From: JANYGM01 sp043764015
Lineage (GTDB): Bacteria > Bacteroidota > Bacteroidia > Cytophagales > Thermonemataceae
Length of the DNA: 61,266 nucleotides
Reading direction: 5' to 3'
Assembly: GCA_043764015.1 (NCBI GenBank)
Contig: JAYUKY010000037.1
Coordinates: 1-61,266, forward strand
Shown here: positions 53,569 through 61,266 of the stretch, one piece after another
Layout: every line of letters starts with the position of its first letter
Numbering within the stretch: the first letter of the stretch is position 1
Program-made: the position numbers and the translations under genes
Notes under the pieces: generated by a model
Seen by the model: the letters and a program-made list of their open reading frames with translations, nothing else
The model's database searches: none
What the model was told of the DNA's origin: nothing

Positions 53569-54618
53569 TCCTTCTATTCCTTCAAATTGCTTTAAAAACC
53601 TCAAATCATTTTCAGTAAAAAGGCGCAAATCTTTGATACGGTATTTGAGCATTGTCATACGTTCTAAACCCATTCCAAAGGCAAAACCAGTATATTTTTT
53701 GCTATCAATGCCACAATTATCTAATACGTTTGGGTCTATCATTCCAGAGCCACCAATTTCTACCCAACCTGTTCCTTTACAGATATTTTTTGAGCCTCCG
53801 CAAAGCTGACAGCCTTTTGGGTTGTTCATATCACAAGAAATATCAATTTCTGCGCTTGGCTCTGTGAAAGGAAAATAAGAAGGACGAAACCTAATTTGTG
53901 TATCTTGTCCAAACATTTCTTTGGCAAAATGATAAAGTGTTTGTTTCAAATCAGCAAAACTCACATTTTCATCAATAAAAAAGCCTTCCATTTGATGAAA
54001 AATGCAGTGCGCTCGTGCAGAAATGGCTTCGTTGCGGTACACACGCCCAATAGAAAAAGTACGCATTGGCGGTTGTTTGCTCTCCATTACACGTATTTGC
54101 ACAGATGAAGTATGCGTACGCAAGGCAATATCAGGATTTTTTTCTAAGAAAAAAGTGTCCTGCATTTCACGTGCAGGGTGATTTTCAGGGAAATTAAGTC
54201 CTGTAAAATTATGAAAATCATCTTCTATTTCTGGTCCTTCAGACTGATTGAAGCCCATTCTCTCAAAAATAGCAATAATTTGGTTTCTGACAATGGTCAG
54301 AGGGTGCATACTCCCCAATTCATCAACAGAATTAGGCAAAGTAAGGTCAGTTGGAGCTTGCGTTTTGGTAACCACGCTTGCAAAAACTTCTAATTTCTCT
54401 TTATGGAGGTTTGTAGCAAGGTTTTTGAGCTGATTAACGCTCATACCAAATGCTTTGCGGTTTTCTGGCGCAATATTTTTCATTTCGTCCATTAGGGCAG
54501 GAATTTCCCCTTTCTGGCTCAAAAACTTTAAACGAAATAGCTCCAATTGTTCTTTGTTTTCTATCAAAAACGCTTCTACCTGCATTTGGAGGTCATTTAT
54601 TTTGTCTAATATTTCCAT
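53566..54618 (-). CDS. pheS: Phenylalanine--tRNA ligase alpha subunit
   Basis: A 350-aa class II aminoacyl-tRNA synthetase subunit that charges tRNA-Phe together with PheT (not in the window). The N-terminal coiled coil covers ~1-90. The catalytic core has NHPAREMQDTFFL, RTHTSSVQIRVM, motif 2 GRVYRNEAISARAHCIFHQMEGF, and motif 3 FGMGLERMTMLKY near the C-terminus. An insert with CQLCGGSKNICKGTGWVEI is usual in Bacteroidota. ATG 54618 matches the normal family start; a GTG 12 codons upstream lies inside a palindrome and is unlikely. Confidence 0.96.
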   Translation of the reverse strand: MEILDKINDLQMQVEAFLIENKEQLELFRLKFLSQKGEIPALMDEMKNIAPENRKAFGMSVNQLKNLATNLHKEKLEVFASVVTKTQAPTDLTLPNSVDELGSMHPLTIVRNQIIAIFERMGFNQSEGPEIEDDFHNFTGLNFPENHPAREMQDTFFLEKNPDIALRTHTSSVQIRVMESKQPPMRTFSIGRVYRNEAISARAHCIFHQMEGFFIDENVSFADLKQTLYHFAKEMFGQDTQIRFRPSYFPFTEPSAEIDISCDMNNPKGCQLCGGSKNICKGTGWVEIGGSGMIDPNVLDNCGIDSKKYTGFAFGMGLERMTMLKYRIKDLRLFTENDLRFLKQFEGIEG

Positions 54619-54644
54619 AAATTTTTTGATTTTTTGTTGTTCTA

Positions 54645-54700
54645 CGTTCCCCACGTTCCACGTGGGGTTATGGTTGTTTAACCCTTTCAGGGTTTTTAAT
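54645..54700. repeat. Two adjacent palindromes upstream of pheS
   Basis: CCCCACG ttc CGTGGGG-type hairpin (54650-54667), then AACCCTTTCAGGGTT (54680-54694). The first reaches within 35 bp of the pheS ATG. Confidence 0.5.
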
Positions 54701-54740
54701 ACAGTTTACTACAGTTTAACACGCAAAAATAAAGCAAACA

Positions 54741-54768
54741 ATGTATTTCACTACACACTATTTCACTA
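54741..54768. repeat. Heptamer-type array at the TPR gene stop codon
   Basis: Minus strand TAGTGAA, ATAGTGTG, TAGTGAA; the first TAG is the stop codon of the TPR gene. Confidence 0.55.
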
Positions 54769-56160
54769 CTCATTCTTGTATTGTTCTATAATTTTGAAGA
54801 TTGCTTTTTGTACTTCCAAATCCGTAAAAAACTCGTACAGTTGCGTATGACCTTCATAATCAATGGCTAAAACGGTTTCCAGATAGTCAAATGCTTGTTT
54901 ATATTTGCCTGCTTCCATCAAATAGGCAACAATTCTATACAAAAATTCAGAATTATCTGGTGTGTCTGCAAGTGCGGCTTCTAATACGCCAACAGCTTCC
55001 TCATAATTTCCTTGTTCGTAGTAGATAAACGACCAATCAAGCCATATTTTAGGGTTAAAAGGGTCAAGTTCTGATGCTTTTTCGTAAGCGGCAAGACTAG
55101 ACAAAATATTCCCAATTTTATAGTCTAAATGTGCCTGTGAAGTCCAATAAAGCGGATTTTCGTCATCAAGTTGTTTAGCTTTTTGCACAAATTGCAGTGC
55201 ATCAAACCATTTGCCTGACGCATCAAGGCAAACAGCCGTTCCATACCACGCCTCGTGCCATTCGTCATCAGCAGTTATTGCCTTTCTGTAATACTGGATA
55301 GCTTTTTCGTAATTTTCTTGCTTTTCATAACTTGCACCAATATGACATAAAGTATCAGCATTTGGGTCGTCATCTTCTAGCTCCAGGGTGCGCAAAAAGG
55401 CTTTTCTAGCGTTTTCGTAGTCTTTTAGGTTCATATAAGCCGTTCCCATATAAAAATGGGCATCTTCATAATCATCTTTTATGGTGATGGCGTAGTCAAA
55501 AGCCTCCACCGCTTCATTGTAGCGCATTGCTTTGTGATAAATGTCGCCCAAATTATACCAAGAAACGTAAGAATAAGGGTCTTTATCAATAAGTTCCTTA
55601 TAAAAAGTAACGCCTTCTTCCAGTCTGTCAAGCTCTTCTAAACAATATCCAAGCTCAAAAATAGCTCCTTCGTGTTCATTATCCAACAAAATTGTTTTTT
55701 TATAGACATCAACGGCAAGGCTAAACTTATCCCAACTTTGGTAGGCAAGTCCCATATTAAAATAGAAATCTTCTTTATTTTCTGCGCTATTTATTGATGT
55801 TCTAAGTACCGCAATAGCCTGTTCAAACTTACCCAAATAGCACAAGGCAGTACTTCTAATAAGTGCAATATCAGGCTGATTTGGGTGAATATTCTCCAAA
55901 TTTTCTAGTATTTCTAAGGCTTTTTCAGCTTTTCCGAGTGTGAGGAGTATTTGTGTATAAATAATAGAAATATCCATTGAAAGCGGAAAAGTATCTAAAC
56001 CTATTTTACAGGCTTCTAAGGCACTTTCTGGCATATCATTGCTGATGTAGTGTTCAGCCACATCTAAATACATATCTTCATCAAAAAAATAATGTCCTTC
56101 ATTTTTGAGCATTTCCTCAAACTTTCTGACAAGTTCTTCTGTGCTTTCTTCTTTATCCAT
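54766..56160 (-). CDS. Tetratricopeptide repeat protein
   Basis: A 464-aa soluble protein made almost wholly of TPR/Sel-like 34-residue helical pairs, about eleven. Typical units are SALEACKIGLDTFPLSMDIS, GDIYHKAMRYNEAVEAFDYA, GASYEKQENYEKAIQYYRKA and WYGTAVCLDASGKWFDAL. No signal peptide or enzymatic domain is seen, so it is a protein-interaction scaffold with unknown partners. The same layout is widespread in Bacteroidota next to housekeeping genes. Confidence 0.88.
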   Translation of the reverse strand: MDKEESTEELVRKFEEMLKNEGHYFFDEDMYLDVAEHYISNDMPESALEACKIGLDTFPLSMDISIIYTQILLTLGKAEKALEILENLENIHPNQPDIALIRSTALCYLGKFEQAIAVLRTSINSAENKEDFYFNMGLAYQSWDKFSLAVDVYKKTILLDNEHEGAIFELGYCLEELDRLEEGVTFYKELIDKDPYSYVSWYNLGDIYHKAMRYNEAVEAFDYAITIKDDYEDAHFYMGTAYMNLKDYENARKAFLRTLELEDDDPNADTLCHIGASYEKQENYEKAIQYYRKAITADDEWHEAWYGTAVCLDASGKWFDALQFVQKAKQLDDENPLYWTSQAHLDYKIGNILSSLAAYEKASELDPFNPKIWLDWSFIYYEQGNYEEAVGVLEAALADTPDNSEFLYRIVAYLMEAGKYKQAFDYLETVLAIDYEGHTQLYEFFTDLEVQKAIFKIIEQYKNE

Positions 56161-56204
56161 ATAATCTTTGTAGTCGTTTTTTCTTGTTTTTATTGCAGTT
56201 TTTA

Positions 56205-57302
56205 CTACATTTCTTTGCGCAATTTTTCTATTATTTTTTCTGAAAATCCTGTAATATCTGTAATGAATTCATTATCAGAGCCTGCCTGTATGAGTTTTCT
56301 GACTATTGCAAATCTCTCATTTTCAATTTCTTGAGTTTTCTTTTCAATTTCCATTTTTTCCGCATCAACTTCAGCTTTTCTTGCATCAACTTCAGCTTTT
56401 CTTGCATCAACTTCAGCTTTTCTTGCATCAACTTCAGCTTTTCTTGCATCAACTTCAGCCTTTCTTGCATCAACTTCAGCCTTTCTTGCATCAACTTCAG
56501 CTTCTTTTGCGCCAATTTCTGCTTCTTTTTTCACTAATTTTCTTTTGATTCTCTCCACATAATGTACTGCGGCATTATGGTCTAAAATAGCTTTTTGTTG
56601 TCCTTCATAATAAACTCTCTCTTCTTGCGAGAGTGCCATTACACGTAGTTTTTCTCTTGCTTTCGCTACTAGTGGGCTTTCATTGGGGAAAACTTGTAGC
56701 TCTCCTTTTTCGTCCCAAGCGGTTTTGAGGAAATTAAGCCAGTCGGTTTCTATTGATGTTACAGTTTCCATTATTGATAAATCCGTTTTAAATTTTGGTA
56801 ATTCAACAAAATACAAATCTAAATAATCAAGGGCTTTGTGTCTTTTATTTGTTTTTTTATCTTTGATGGTGAAGCATCTAGTGTGTATTTTGTCATTACG
56901 AAAATAAGAAAAATTCATAAGACTAATTACCATACATTTTCTTAATTTCCTAAAAATATAATCTTTTTCATATTCTTTTTCGTAAGGAACATTTGTGTTA
57001 TCTAGCTGACTACCAAACATTTTAGACCAATAATAAAGCGTTCTTTTTGGAAAAAAATCAAAATAGCGCATTTGCATCTCAATATCATACAAAGTACCAT
57101 TTTGCGCTTCCGCCTTGATGTCCAAGATGGATAATCTACCTTTTGCGTAATCAGAACTTTGATAAGGATTTTTAAGAATTATGCTAATTATTTGCTCATT
57201 TTCAGGCAAAATAGCGTTAATTAACGACATCAGAAGGTCTTTATTTTCTTCTGTCGCAAATAATTTCTTAAAAATCAAATCTACTTTTGGGTCTAAACTC
57301 AT
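56205..57302 (-). CDS. Rpn-family PD-(D/E)XK nuclease with tandem-heptad tail
   Basis: A 365-aa PDDEXK_2 (Rpn, 'putative transposase') protein. LDPKVDLIFKKLFA opens it, LSILDIKAEAQNGTLYDIEMQMR near 54-76 carries the catalytic Asp and Glu-x-Gln, and YYWSKMFGSQLDN follows. The C-terminal third is a coiled coil with seven AEVDARK-type heptads (about 265-320) encoded by a near-perfect 21-bp tandem repeat. It ends with a short helix. Family members promote recombination by DNA nicking. The repeat number is likely variable between strains. Confidence 0.85.
   Translation of the reverse strand: MSLDPKVDLIFKKLFATEENKDLLMSLINAILPENEQIISIILKNPYQSSDYAKGRLSILDIKAEAQNGTLYDIEMQMRYFDFFPKRTLYYWSKMFGSQLDNTNVPYEKEYEKDYIFRKLRKCMVISLMNFSYFRNDKIHTRCFTIKDKKTNKRHKALDYLDLYFVELPKFKTDLSIMETVTSIETDWLNFLKTAWDEKGELQVFPNESPLVAKAREKLRVMALSQEERVYYEGQQKAILDHNAAVHYVERIKRKLVKKEAEIGAKEAEVDARKAEVDARKAEVDARKAEVDARKAEVDARKAEVDARKAEVDAEKMEIEKKTQEIENERFAIVRKLIQAGSDNEFITDITGFSEKIIEKLRKEM
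56362..56508. repeat. 21-bp tandem repeat, seven units, inside the Rpn-type gene
   Basis: GCATCAACTTCAGCTTTTCT plus T, seven consecutive units. Units 5 and 6 carry one C-for-T change and the last is diverged. The length is a multiple of three, so gain or loss of units keeps the frame. Confidence 0.92.
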
Positions 57303-57311
57303 TTTAGATAA

Positions 57312-58298
57312 TTATGATTTATTTTTAATTTTAATCTCCTCACACGCCCATGCAAGCGTGTCGTCTAATGTGCGGAAATCAAATGAAAGTATATTTTTTA
57401 TTTTATCATTTTCATAAAAATAGCTTTGTTGTGCCATACGAGCTGTTTCTTTGGTGATAAGTGGTTTTTTTTTGCTAAAAAGTGTTCCTATCCACGCCAA
57501 ACGCCAAAATATTTCTGACCAAAGACTAGAAAGCAATATTTTGGGTGGTTTGACAGAAAAAAGTATTGCTATCTTCTCAAAAAGCTCTTTGTAATGAATA
57601 TTTCCAGCATTACAGATAAATCTTTGTTCTGTTATTTCGTTTTCAGCAAGCAAAAAAGCTACATCAGCTACATCTCTCACATCAACAAAATTCACTTTCC
57701 CTTTTGCGTAGAAGGGCTTTTTCTGATAAATATACTTAAAAATTTGCGTACTACTCACGTCCCAATCACCTGCACCAAGCACCACAGACGGGTTTAGCAT
57801 CACCGCAGGCAAATCTTCCGCAATCCCTCGCCAAACCTCCATTTCAGCCAAATATTTTGAACGTGCATACACAGAATCCTCACCCTCGTTGTCCCATTTA
57901 GCATTTTCATTGATAATTTTCTGATTTTTTGCACGTCCCAAACTCGCCACAGAACTAATAAACACCAATTTTTTAATATCCATTTCTAAACAAACATTGA
58001 CGACATTTTTAGTGCCTTCTATGTTGGTTTGGAGCATTTTTTCTTGTTCATTTTTATCAAAACTCACTATTGCAGCAGCGTGAACCACAATATCACCATC
58101 TTTTATAGCCATTTCTAGTGAGGGAATGTCCAAAATATCACCAATAAGCCACTCTATTTTATCAGAAACGTCAGAAAGTAGCCCAAAATGCCCATTTTTA
58201 CGTGTAAGCGCACGAATTTTGTACCCATTTTCTAAGAATTTGCGCACAATAAAACTGCCAATAAAGCCCGTAGCACCAGTTATAAATAGATTTTTCAA
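57312..58298 (-). CDS. NAD-dependent epimerase/dehydratase (extended SDR)
   Basis: A 328-aa Rossmann-fold oxidoreductase. FITGATGFIGSF at ~5-16 is the NAD(P)-binding GxxGxxG. DGDIVVHAAAIVSF and YARSKYLAEMEVW (catalytic Tyr-x3-Lys) are present. Resembles dihydroflavonol-reductase-like SDRs; the substrate is unknown. No ATG precedes the motif. TTG at 58298 gives the usual start MKNLFITGATG; a TTG at 58340 would add 14 residues read from a palindromic repeat and is less likely. It ends 9 bp before the Rpn-type gene. Confidence 0.83.
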   Translation of the reverse strand: MKNLFITGATGFIGSFIVRKFLENGYKIRALTRKNGHFGLLSDVSDKIEWLIGDILDIPSLEMAIKDGDIVVHAAAIVSFDKNEQEKMLQTNIEGTKNVVNVCLEMDIKKLVFISSVASLGRAKNQKIINENAKWDNEGEDSVYARSKYLAEMEVWRGIAEDLPAVMLNPSVVLGAGDWDVSSTQIFKYIYQKKPFYAKGKVNFVDVRDVADVAFLLAENEITEQRFICNAGNIHYKELFEKIAILFSVKPPKILLSSLWSEIFWRLAWIGTLFSKKKPLITKETARMAQQSYFYENDKIKNILSFDFRTLDDTLAWACEEIKIKNKS

Positions 58299-58317
58299 AA
58301 GATTTTTTGTATTTTTG

Positions 58318-58440
58318 TACTGTCGCTTGGCTCCAGCCAAGTGACGACTATCTTTTTAGGCTTCTAGCCTACGAACTATTTTATAACAAAGGCTGGAAGC
58401 CTTTTTATAGTCGTCACTTGGCTGGAGCCAAGCGACAGTA
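58318..58440. repeat. Nested palindromic element (123 bp)
   Basis: Perfectly matching outer arms (TACTGTCGCTTGGCTCC... to ...GGAGCCAAGCGACAGTA). Each arm is itself a hairpin on CTTGGCT/AGCCAAG. Inside is a second pair of GGCT..AGCC hairpins, one with GTAG on the minus strand (58372-58369). It lies between two minus-strand genes, and its left end covers the epimerase leader. Confidence 0.8.
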
Positions 58441-58460
58441 AATACATTTAAAACGTAAAT

Positions 58461-59207
58461 TTACAATTTCTTTCCCATAATAAAATACAAAAATTCTTTA
58501 AATTTATCTTTTTCAGAAAAAACTTCCTTAAAAACGCTCCAATAGCTATTTTTTGTTGTTTTTTGCTGATTATCTTGTTGATTATTTTGATTGATATTTT
58601 CTATTTTATTTTGAGATGTTCTTTCTGTTGATTTTTCTGTAATATTCTCTATTTTTTTATCTGCTAAATCATTGTTTTGAGAAGAATAAACCACACCAGA
58701 TAGCTTGTCTGCCACTTTAAAATGTTTTTGTGCAACATCATTTCGCCCTAATTTCTCTTGTAAAAGTCCAAGATTATTGTGTGCTACGGCATCATCTGGG
58801 TCAAGTTCAATGGCTTTTTCGTAGTCTTTTACAGCATTTTCAAAATTGCCTACTGCTGCCCAAATAAACGCCCTACACGCATATCTGAATGGGTTTTCTG
58901 GCTCAATTTCTTGCGCCATATCAAAATCCGCAAGTGCGCCTTGTGCATCTCTCAAAAAGTGCCTTACAAGCCCTCTATCAGCATAAATATCTGCATTTTT
59001 AGGCAGAAGATTAAGCAAATAATCAAAATCTGTTAGACTTTCCGCAAATTTTTCTAACTTAAAATTTGCTTGCGCTCTTATGTGCAAGGCTTCCAAATCA
59101 TACTCATTTGACTGTAAATGCGGTTTTAGCAAAGAAATCACTTCTGAATATTTTTCAGCAGACATCATTTGTTTGATATTTTCTAGGTTTTTTTCTTGAT
59201 TATTCAT
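58461..59207 (-). CDS. TPR protein
   Basis: A 248-aa soluble protein with about four TPR units in residues 1-165 (YSEVISLLKPHLQSNEYDLEAL, FAESLTDFDYLLNLLPKNAD, AQGALADFDMAQEIEPENPF, FENAVKDYEKAIELDPDDAVAHNNLG). A low-complexity Asn/Gln/Lys-rich linker (~185-222) follows, and then a short C-terminal helix. Partners are unknown. No signal peptide. Confidence 0.82.
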   Translation of the reverse strand: MNNQEKNLENIKQMMSAEKYSEVISLLKPHLQSNEYDLEALHIRAQANFKLEKFAESLTDFDYLLNLLPKNADIYADRGLVRHFLRDAQGALADFDMAQEIEPENPFRYACRAFIWAAVGNFENAVKDYEKAIELDPDDAVAHNNLGLLQEKLGRNDVAQKHFKVADKLSGVVYSSQNNDLADKKIENITEKSTERTSQNKIENINQNNQQDNQQKTTKNSYWSVFKEVFSEKDKFKEFLYFIMGKKL

Positions 59208-59293
59208 AAATTTAAAACACGGTTCTTGTAAAAAAGGTTTTTTACATCAAAAATCTGTGTAAATTGGCACGGTTTTTAATTATTATTGCAGAA

Positions 59294-59325
59294 AAACTTC
59301 CCGAAAGTTGGAAACTTCGGGAAGT
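59294..59325. repeat. AACTTCCCGAAAGTT-type palindrome
   Basis: Stem AACTTCCCGAA / TTCGGGAAGTT, nearly the same sequence as the terminator at 35464-35498, but here it is 32 bp upstream of the lipoprotein gene ATG. Confidence 0.65.
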
Positions 59326-59356
59326 TGAATAATTTTATTATCCCTATAAAAAATTT

Positions 59357-60811
59357 ATGAAAAACTTTTTACTTGTATTTAAAGCTCATTTTTTGGGTTT
59401 TGTGGCTACTTTTTGGACTGTTTTATTGCTTATTTCACTAAACTCTTGCACGCCTTCTGGCACACCCAAAAAACAGCCTATCAACAAAGATAGCCTAGTT
59501 TTGCGTAAAAATAGCCCTGCGTGGGTGCGTGAAAAACCTATTTCTAGTATTTATTACACAGGAATTGGTTATTCTGCAAAACAAGTCAATGATTGTCAGC
59601 AAGTTGCAAAACAAAAAGCATTAGAAGATTTGAGTTCGGAGATAAAAGTTTCTGTTTCTGCAACGTCTTTGCTTTACCAAATGGATAGCAAAACAAATAC
59701 AGTAAATGGTGTAAATAGTTCATTTAAAGAGAGTTATGAGGCAAGTACAAAAGTAAAATCACAAACAGATTTTGAAAATTTTGAGCTTGTAGGCACACAC
59801 GAAGATGAAACTGGCGGTTATTGGCTTTATTACAGACTTTCAAAAGCAGAGTACAAAAATCAGCAAGAAAAAAAACGCAATGATGCACAAAAAATAGCCC
59901 TTAATTTCTATGAAAAGGCACAAATTGACCAACAAAACGACAAAATAATTTCTGCGTTAGACAACTATATTTCTGCTCTAATGTCTATAGAAAAATATTG
60001 GAATGAAGCAAATGAAGTGCAATATCAAGGAAAAAATATGATGCTTGGCACAAGTATTTACAATAATATTCAGGATATTTTGGATAATATACGTCTGCAA
60101 ACGCCCCAAACGACCATTATCATACAAAAAAATCTTCCAAAAATAGGTTTTGAAATTTTTTATAAAACTAAAAAACTAGAAAATTTGCCTATTAAAGCAC
60201 TATTTACAGAGGGACGTGGAGAACTTACACGCAATTATGTTAGCAATGCACAAGGAAATATAACACTGGATTTGCAAAAATTGCGCTCTCACGTCAAAAA
60301 CCATCAAGTTTTGGTAGAAACAGATTTGACAAATATTAGCCCTACAAATGCCCAAAATGCAGTTTTTGCTTTGTTTTTATCTCGTCTGCGCATACCCAAC
60401 ACAACAATTATTTTGGAGAAAGAAAAACAAATTGCCTACATTATCTCAAAAGAGAAAAACCTAAATATCAGCCTAGAGAATACACCTTTAAGCCGTTTTA
60501 TGAAGGAATTATTGACAAAAAGAGGCATTAGTATTACTGAAAATCCAGAAAAAGCAACTTTTTGGTTAGAAATTTCTACCAATACAGAAGCAAATGGCAT
60601 TTCTAACGACATTTATAATACTCTGCTAAATCTTGCGGTGCGGGGAATTGAGCCAAGTAGCAAAAATGAATTTTTTTCGTATAATAAACCAAATTTGAAA
60701 GGTTTTCAAATCAAAAACTTTACGGCATCAGGTTTAGACGCACACAAACGAGCAGAAGAATATTTGGAAGACGAGATTTTGCCAAAAATATTGGAAGAAA
60801 TAGGAAAATAG
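59357..60811 (+). CDS. LPP20-domain lipoprotein
   Basis: A 484-aa exported lipoprotein: a hydrophobic segment ~16-30 ends LISLNSC31-TPSG. The LPP20-like region follows (PAWVREKPISSIYYTGIGYSAKQ; QKALEDLSSEIKVSVSATS; FENFELVGTHEDETGGYWLYYRLSKAEY, ~53-170). The central part (~170-240) is helical. The C-terminal half (TIIIQKNLPKIGFEIFY, LPIKALFTEGRGELTRNYVSN, ATFWLEISTNTEANG) is beta-rich, resembling surface-lipoprotein domains. The LPP20 family is of unknown role in most bacteria. A shared bidirectional terminator lies between it and rpoZ. Confidence 0.8.
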   Translation: MKNFLLVFKAHFLGFVATFWTVLLLISLNSCTPSGTPKKQPINKDSLVLRKNSPAWVREKPISSIYYTGIGYSAKQVNDCQQVAKQKALEDLSSEIKVSVSATSLLYQMDSKTNTVNGVNSSFKESYEASTKVKSQTDFENFELVGTHEDETGGYWLYYRLSKAEYKNQQEKKRNDAQKIALNFYEKAQIDQQNDKIISALDNYISALMSIEKYWNEANEVQYQGKNMMLGTSIYNNIQDILDNIRLQTPQTTIIIQKNLPKIGFEIFYKTKKLENLPIKALFTEGRGELTRNYVSNAQGNITLDLQKLRSHVKNHQVLVETDLTNISPTNAQNAVFALFLSRLRIPNTTIILEKEKQIAYIISKEKNLNISLENTPLSRFMKELLTKRGISITENPEKATFWLEISTNTEANGISNDIYNTLLNLAVRGIEPSSKNEFFSYNKPNLKGFQIKNFTASGLDAHKRAEEYLEDEILPKILEEIGK

Positions 60812-60842
60812 GTACGAAGTAAGAGGTACGAAGTACGAATTT
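60812..60842. repeat. 7-bp-period array starting at a stop codon
   Basis: GGTAC, GAAGTAA, GAGGTAC, GAAGTAC, GAATTTA, beginning at the base after the TAG of the LPP20-like gene. An inverted copy lies at 60947-60974. Confidence 0.65.
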
Positions 60843-60897
60843 AAAATTTTAGTGATTAAGTGATTATACAAATTATATTATTCAATCACAAATCACT

Positions 60898-60933
60898 AAA
60901 AAAAGCCTTTCTAATAATTAGAAAGGCTTTTTT
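60898..60933. terminator. Bidirectional terminator
   Basis: GCCTTTCTAAT, one-base loop, ATTAGAAAGGC, flanked by A7 and T7 so it works on both strands between the convergent LPP20-like and rpoZ genes. Confidence 0.9.
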
Positions 60934-60946
60934 ATTAAATATGTTA

Positions 60947-60974
60947 AATTCGTACTTCTAACTTCGTACTTACT
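60947..60974. repeat. Inverted 7-bp-period array near rpoZ stop
   Basis: Minus strand GTAAGTACGAAGTTAGAAGT-type words, starting 4 bp after the rpoZ stop codon. It mirrors the array at 60812. Confidence 0.6.
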
Positions 60975-60977
60975 TTA

Positions 60978-61266
60978 TTATGATTGTCTTTCGTGGAATT
61001 TTTCTTTATCTTTTTCTGCTTTTTCAGCAAGTTTTTCTCTTTCTTCAAGCGTAAGGCGTTTCCAAGAAAGTTTTCCCTCCATAAACTCATCAATAGCAAT
61101 AAGTGTAGGTTTAGGCAAACGCTCATAAAAGCGTGAAATTTCTATTTGCTCACGGTTTTCAAAAATCTCTTCTAAGTTATCCACAGGCGAAGAAAAATCA
61201 TTTAGTTTTCCTGCAAGTTCGTCTTTGGTTTGCTGCGCAATTTGCCTAGCACGCTTAGAAATAATG
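60978..61266 (-). CDS. rpoZ: RNA polymerase omega subunit (partial, N-terminus outside window)
   Basis: The last 95 residues of a protein running off the right edge. The readable start is IISKRARQIAQQTKDELAGK, then DFSSPVDNLEEIFENREQIE, ISRFYERLPKPTLIAIDEFM and EGKLSW. These match the Bacteroidota omega/Rpb6-like subunit, which stabilises beta-prime. The frame continues past the GTG at 61184 without a stop, so the gene is longer than that codon suggests. The last ~25 residues (RLTLEEREKLAEKAEKDKEKFHERQS) are a charged helix. Confidence 0.85.
   Translation of the reverse strand, partial: IISKRARQIAQQTKDELAGKLNDFSSPVDNLEEIFENREQIEISRFYERLPKPTLIAIDEFMEGKLSWKRLTLEEREKLAEKAEKDKEKFHERQS

Noticed and set aside
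56362..56508. CRISPR-like regular repeat
   Set aside because: Units are contiguous with no spacers and encode heptads; not a CRISPR array.
56306..56548. Open plus-strand and alternative minus frames rich in FLHQLQL or LKLMQEK
   Set aside because: They are products of the 21-bp tandem repeat, which stays open in several frames; only the Rpn-type frame has a conserved domain.
1..61266. tRNA, rRNA or tmRNA genes
   Set aside because: No cloverleaf-like T-loop words or rRNA signatures were noticed by eye; a covariance-model scan was not possible here.

Overview
The window is AT-rich bacterial chromosome. It looks like a gliding or gliding-related member of the Bacteroidota, probably Cytophagales-like. 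Evidence: three very large secreted proteins with type IX secretion (T9SS) C-terminal domains, SprB-type repeats, a TonB receptor with an N-terminal carboxypeptidase-like domain, a DUF6702 protein, the Bacteroidota form of RNA polymerase omega, and promoters of the TTG-N19-TAnnTTTG type. The species cannot be named from sequence alone. No tRNA, rRNA, CRISPR array, prophage or intact insertion sequence was seen.

Layout. 1-4.2 kb: a partial Rpn-type nuclease, a membrane metallophosphoesterase, a PD-(D/E)XK-like protein, a TraB/GumN protein and a scramblase-like protein. 4.3-9.0 kb: a co-directional run of DinB protein, ADP-ribosylglycohydrolase, an AbiL-like ATPase + RloB (TOPRIM) defence pair, and cobT, whose start overlaps the end of rloB. 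9.0-15.4 kb: a nucleotidyltransferase-like protein and a 1784-aa SprB-like adhesin. 15.7-18 kb: a small membrane protein, a PaaE-type ferredoxin reductase and an unusual His-heptad coiled-coil lipoprotein. 18-27.8 kb: a minus-strand metal-homeostasis cluster (CobW-family GTPase, ABC exporter with two DUF3526-type permeases, HupE, DUF6702, lipoprotein, ZnuD-like TonB receptor). 28-36 kb: a beta-barrel, a ChaN-like protein, iscA, an acyl-CoA dehydrogenase, an AraC regulator, a FadL-like porin and a DUF4442 protein. 36.6-49.8 kb: two giant surface proteins. 50-61.3 kb: AI-2E-type permease, GT2, PAS protein, a frameshifted small gene, pheS, TPR proteins, an Rpn-type nuclease with a 21-bp tandem repeat, an epimerase, an LPP20-like lipoprotein, and the 3' part of rpoZ.

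The most interesting signal is regulatory. Inside the metal cluster, three candidate promoters have the same geometry (TTG-N19-TAnnTTTG). Each has a 15-bp palindrome related to TGCAACA-N-TGTTGCA in the same register over the -33 element. Two of the three have a second copy exactly 38 bp away over the -7 element. This predicts a Fur-family (perhaps Zur) regulon joining receptor, HupE and ABC exporter. The His-ladder lipoprotein and the CobW-family GTPase sit beside it.

A second theme is intergenic repeats. There are REP-like double hairpins with GTAG feet, perfect palindromes of the AACTTCCCGAAAGTT type, and 7-bp-period arrays that repeatedly begin at, or within a few bases of, stop codons.
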